Below are positions 59,701 to 64,000 of a stretch of 64,000 nt of DNA, piece by piece. Source of the DNA: Membranipora membranacea (Eukaryota > Bryozoa > Gymnolaemata > Cheilostomatida > Membraniporidae); assembly GCA_914767715.1 (NCBI GenBank), contig OU612069.1:9233387-9297386 (forward strand). Direction: 5' to 3'. The notes beneath the pieces are model-generated. The model was not told the DNA's origin and searched no databases. It worked only from the letters and a program-made list of their open reading frames with translations. A program made the position numbers and the translations under genes. The stretch's first letter is position 1, and each line of letters begins with the position of its first letter.

Positions 59701-61215
59701 AACTAATAAAAAAAATTGTAATGTTTGACAAGCAAGCGTTTAAAAATTGAAAGGTTATCAAGCAGTGGACTCTTTGCAAATATATATTTGTCAGTAGATC
59801 TATCGTTAATTTTCTGCGGTCAAGGTCCAATATTTGGTACGCGGGAGATGGTATAATTTCTGATAATACCGTGCTTTTCTCCTTGGATTGCAGGATAAAC
59901 TCACAGTCTGATTACTTGAACAACCCCCACATACTTATTGAGCTGAGTGTTGACACAGACTCGCCTCATGTGAATATTGTCATGATGCCTAGATTCAAAT
60001 GCAGTACATATTACCTTCGTCCAAAATTTTCCCAATCTAGCAAGCTATTGTAGCAGAGAATGGACAGAGAGATGGTGAAAGTATTTCACTACATGAGACA
60101 GGTTGACCAAGATTTCAAGCATATTGTGTCCCAAGCTGAATCACACATCAGTCAAGTTGAAAAAGTGAGTTGATGATCAAGTTACAGCAGTAACAGTGTA
60201 AAAAGTGCAGTAGATGGGTAGATTATCTAGTTTAGCTAGTTTTGGTAGCCTAATGTTAGCTAGCCGACTTGCTAATGGTTGGACCGCGTACAAAGTAAAG
60301 AGGATGAGTAAATTATCATCCATAATTTACACTACTACTTCAAGTCTGTGCAAAGAGGCTAACTTTTCCTGCTGCAAAAACTGTACTGCTACTTGTTGTG
60401 TAGCAAAAAAGTTAACTATACCCATTTCTTGTTTTACCTTGAGCCTTTTAGCTCGGTTGTGGATTGGTTTTGTACCAGAAAAAACAACATTGACATAATT
60501 GTGAATCTTTTCTAGGTGTCAGTTGTCCCTCTTTACATTGATATAAATATCTTGGAGTTGCTAGATGTATGTGGTGAGTGATTCAGCATGATCATCTATG
60601 TCTCAATGTCTTTATTGGGTTCAAAAGCTCAGTAGAAATATATAAAAAGTACTGAATGTATGTACAGCAACCTGGTATTGAATAATGTTATGTTATCAGA
60701 TAATAAGAATTCAAAGAATAAACATCTATATATTTATTGAAACAAATCAAAATTCTGGTCATTGTGGCTGGGCTGATTCGGAAAAATGAAAGGATAAAGT
60801 ATCTCAGATTTTCCCTCCACTAATATATCAAAGGCCTATATTTTTAATGGCCGATTCTATTTTAGCCACCCTCGGACAGAAAGTTCTTCACGATCGTAGA
60901 TCATCTAGCCAGCTGTTTCAGCGGGTAAGTTTCCTGATGATGGATAAGTAACAAAGTGAAAACCTTTTCATGTGTTCTTTTGAGGCAAAAATCACAAAGC
61001 TCAACGAAAGCTGATATAATGTCTTAAACATTTTCATTGTTTTGGGTGTGCCCAAAGATTCCAACTATGAAACCACAGGTAATGCTCAATGATTTAACAG
61101 AACCAGGTCACTGAGAGAACAGAAAATTGCTCCAGCCCAAGGAATAAATACAAGTGCTAGCCTACAGCAAGTTTGGTCAATTCTTAAATTATTCAAACCC
61201 CTAGCTTTTTCCTGA
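56745..61215 (+). CDS. Unidentified spliced gene, copy B (tentative model)
   Basis: Counterpart of the model at 9116-13604, with blocks at 56745 onward, 57666-57792, 59526-59717, 60054-60164, 60516-60573, 60866-60924, 61058-61078 and 61168-61215. Every splice site proposed for copy A is kept and all blocks stay open. Changes include Met to Val, Ser to Cys and Gln-Tyr to His-Asp, so constraint is moderate at most. As in copy A, the central exons 60054-60924 are most credible and the 5' and 3' ends are guesses. Function unknown. Confidence 0.42.
57391..57623. mobile_element. MITE with GGTCTTTCAATTAGAAA ends, copy B
   Basis: Same element as 9765-9999, nearly unchanged, at the matching place in copy B. 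Confidence 0.7.
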
Positions 61216-63096
61216 CGGCACTCAATGTTTCTTGTTCTCGCTGATTGATCAAGTGAAGGCGTCTGTTATGTTCCTCGATTTCACTATTTCTGGAGGTGAC
61301 TATTGTTTGAAGCCTGTTGACAAGCTGTGATAGATTGCACTGATCTAAATCTACTGGTGCCGCTGATCTCTTGGGCGGTTGTACTCTGGTCTGAGCGGGC
61401 GACTAAAACGAGAAAAACGATAGTGATCAGAATAAATATTTAAAAAGTATAGATAATGCTTAGGTTTAATGCTTTTGTCGGGTAATTCATGCAGATCGGC
61501 TACTGTACTTATATCAACCCAAACTGGCACATTATGAAGTTCTTGTGGACTTCGAAATTTATTTGCAACATGCCCATATAGTCAGACACAATTGGCTTAA
61601 ATTGCACCAAGCGTATTGGAAGCATATTCCAAAAATCTATCAATTTGTGGTTATGGGCACGAGAGTTGTCTACCCAGAAAATACAAGAAAACAACTCTCA
61701 ACTGGCTATTCGCTATTTTGATAAATGCCAAGAGCCTTTGATTCATGAAAACAAGGAGAATGCCAACCACATATACCATTGACAGTTTCAGGATGTGCAT
61801 CCGGACCACACATAGACAATTTATCCAGTTTTGGATGGTTTACCCTCCCCCACTGAGGTTAATTCTATATCAGTGGTTTCCCCCTTCTCAAATTACTGTA
61901 GCATTCCCTATTTTTCAGTGTTCTGACCTTGGTGATTGCCCGTAGGTCAAATGGAATGTTTCCTAATCAACAACCAAAGTCTTCAAGCCTCAAAAATGTT
62001 TGTATATCTCTGCTCACTAGGTTTTCATGGGCATATATTTTAAAACTGACCTGGGAATTCTACAGAATAGTATAGACATTAACAGTCTTATTGATATCAA
62101 TAGTAGTTCAAGTGCTCAAACTGTGTCGGGATAGCTGGTAGTAGCATTTCATTATCAACCGCTTTCCCACCTTAGTGGTTGATAACTAAATACAACTATC
62201 AGCTATCCCCACACAGTTTGAGTGCCTAAACTTTAGCAATGTGTGTGTGTACCATAGAGGAATGCATGTAGTCTGCCTCAGGATCTCTGGGTCGCTTCTG
62301 CGCTCGAGCCGTTCTACTCCAGTCAGTAACCAGCTCATCGTTGGGTTCTAGATTGTCCGTATGATTTGAATTGTCCTTGGACGTTGATGCTACTGTCTTG
62401 GCCTCTTTTAGCTACCAAAGAATGTATCATCAATGAACTCACTTGGTTTTAATTGTCACGTAGATATGTTGACACTACATGACTGGCAAAAGGCAACCAG
62501 TGGTAGTGTAACATAATTCAAGGAGTTGGTACTTGTAGGTCCTGGCTTGAATACCCTGATGCTATAGTGTCAGCCATGGACTTAATATACTATAGTATGT
62601 CTATGGTGTCAGCTAGTAGTTTTGCCTAAAGAACATGCATCACTATGGACATGTCCACACAAGTTGAGTGTTGGTGTTGAGTGATAAGTAACCTTCTTAT
62701 CTGATTTGTGCAAATTGAAGTTGGTATGTGTTGTAGTTCTCTGCAAACATCAACTGCCGGGACTAAGATAGATCTCAAATGAGCCGCTTTGCCAACTCGA
62801 TCTAAACTAAAGATTTATTTTGCTCTATGAGAAGCCTGTAATTGGTTGGATTCATGTCACTATGTCTAAGCTAAGGTCAAGTACCTGGAAATGGACCTGA
62901 AAATGGACATAGACCTAAAAGTGGAATCACTCTCTTCTGCTTGCTGTCTGCTCGGGAAAATTAAATGCAGACTAAATGTAAAATCCGTTATCTACCTTCA
63001 ATGAAGCTAGCCAAGACTCATCGTAATAGTTCACTTGTTCTTCCTGTTTGATGCCAGTAGAATAGTCTTCTGATTGGTCTACATCCGATTCTTCAT
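61193..63096 (-). CDS. BED-type zinc-finger gene, copy B, 3' exons only
   Basis: Three exons match the last three of the gene at 13582-20355: 63096-62996, 62411-62253 and 61402-61193. All are open, keep the same splice sites and end at the same stop. A few amino-acid changes are visible (for example Asn to Asp, Asp to Tyr, Cys to Arg), with at least one silent change. The exons for the BED finger would lie beyond base 64000, so it is unknown whether this copy has a finger. It may be a complete second gene or a headless copy. Confidence 0.7.
62112..62225. mobile_element. Short palindromic MITE, copy B
   Basis: Same element as 14502-14614 at the matching place in copy B, with a few base changes in the right arm. 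Confidence 0.7.
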
Positions 63097-63308
63097 CTGC
63101 AACAATTATTTATACAAATTATATGTGAGTTTTGTTCCAACACAGGATAAGAAGTAGAAGAAGACTTTTCCCCGTACAAATTGATGAGTGTTATCCTTGA
63201 ACTATCTATCTGATCAATCCTCTTCTTGATTTCGAGATCGCAAGAGTTGACAAGCTTCATTCCCCACCCCCCCCCCCCACATCGAACAATGTTTGTCAAG
63301 ACAGGCTA

Positions 63309-63475
63309 GAAAAGAAGGTAGCTCAGTTCGGCACTGGGCGTCTAAACCCGCAGCAGTCAAATTACTCCTAGGGTCCGTTTGGTCCCCAGGCGCGCTCCGG
63401 CCTGCTTACCAACTGAGAGTAAGTTGGCGTAGCAATTATGGTCTCACCCTAAAGGCAACCAGTATTTTTCCATCC
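63309..63475 (+). mobile_element. Degenerate tRNA-derived SINE, copy B
   Basis: Same element as 15705-15870 at the matching place in copy B. Confidence 0.6.
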
Positions 63476-64000
63476 CTTTTTAGCGGGATATATTACCACA
63501 TGGCTTGACAAATCTACTGCCTGCATGGCATGATGGATGTGCACTTGTGATAGCAAATATTAGGAATTATTCCCCACTGGTATTCAAGAGCATTATGCGT
63601 GAGTTTTCATCATGGTCCAGCAGTGATGGTCATTTGGCTAGTCACCAACTTTTTTGCAGTTTGTTTGAGTTTTAGTTTAAAGAAATTGATTTCATTTGAC
63701 CGTTGCCACACTACATGGGGGTAGCAGCATTTGATTGTTTTTCCTAAACGCGTAGGTCGCCTAAGGATGTACTGTATTCAACCTCTACCACGAGCGATAC
63801 ATCATCTCAATACTGATACACTTTAGAATAGGTCTAAAACAATACAATATACGCTGGTAGCATCAAGTTCAAAATTCTAATTGTAGCCCGCTCATTGACA
63901 GGAAATGATCGGGCAGATAAAAAGAACACTTCCAGGTAGGGTAGTACGCCTAACTTCAAGATTCTTACAACAAGGAATCTGCAGGCAAAAAATATTCATT

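Larger units (their letters stand above)
46626..64000. repeat. Direct segmental duplication, copy B
   Basis: Second copy of the block at 1-16394, starting inside intron 3 of the intact TRIM-like gene. It has the same gene order and orientation as copy A. The extra 2.6-kb block at about 52719-55332 holds a decayed RING exon and a long hairpin element. The match is still running when the window ends. A true tandem duplication with a period near 47 kb, and two haplotypes assembled end to end, both fit what is visible. Confidence 0.97.

Overview
The window looks like AT-rich nuclear DNA from an invertebrate animal. Genes are split by GT-AG introns, exons are short, and tRNA-derived SINEs, small inverted-repeat transposons and fold-back elements are scattered through introns and spacers. 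A TRIM-type RING/B-box/coiled-coil gene, an MCMDC2 orthologue and a GM2-activator-like gene are all animal-type content. A sponge or another early-branching invertebrate is possible, but nothing here fixes the phylum.

The main layout feature is a direct duplication. Bases 1-16394 (copy A) match 46626-64000 (copy B), and both copies run off the window. Each copy carries, in order: the 3' exons of a TRIM-like gene (+), a gene-poor stretch, an unidentified spliced gene (+, tentative), and the 3' exons of a BED-type zinc-finger gene (-). By eye the TRIM half differs much more between copies than the half from about 9 kb onward. Copy-specific insertions are clear: a SINE piece at 161-339, a TA-flanked MITE at 1964-2254 and a local 1.15-kb tandem duplication in A, and a 2.6-kb block at about 52719-55332 in B.

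Between the copies lie the full BED gene (- strand, 20355 to 13582, 288 aa), MCMDC2 (+, 15 exons seen, 22238-37178, extreme N-terminus not found), a secreted GM2-activator/ML-type lipid-binding protein (+, 38169-41233) and a complete TRIM-like gene (+, 44053-50741, 554 aa). That gene's first three exons are single-copy here, while its last four lie in copy B. The matching four exons in copy A are broken by an early stop and a terminal microduplication, so the visible part of copy A is a pseudogene. A third decayed RING exon sits in the 2.6-kb block of copy B.

Structures not explained by genes include a 32-bp minisatellite of about 40 units in an MCMDC2 intron, a 72-bp tandem repeat that copies the end of an MCMDC2 exon with its splice donor, and three long hairpin elements. 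The genes do not form an obvious pathway. MCMDC2 is a meiotic recombination factor in mammals, the GM2-activator family is lysosomal or secreted lipid transfer, and TRIM proteins are ubiquitin ligases. No prokaryotic-type operon, CRISPR array, rRNA or functional tRNA was seen.
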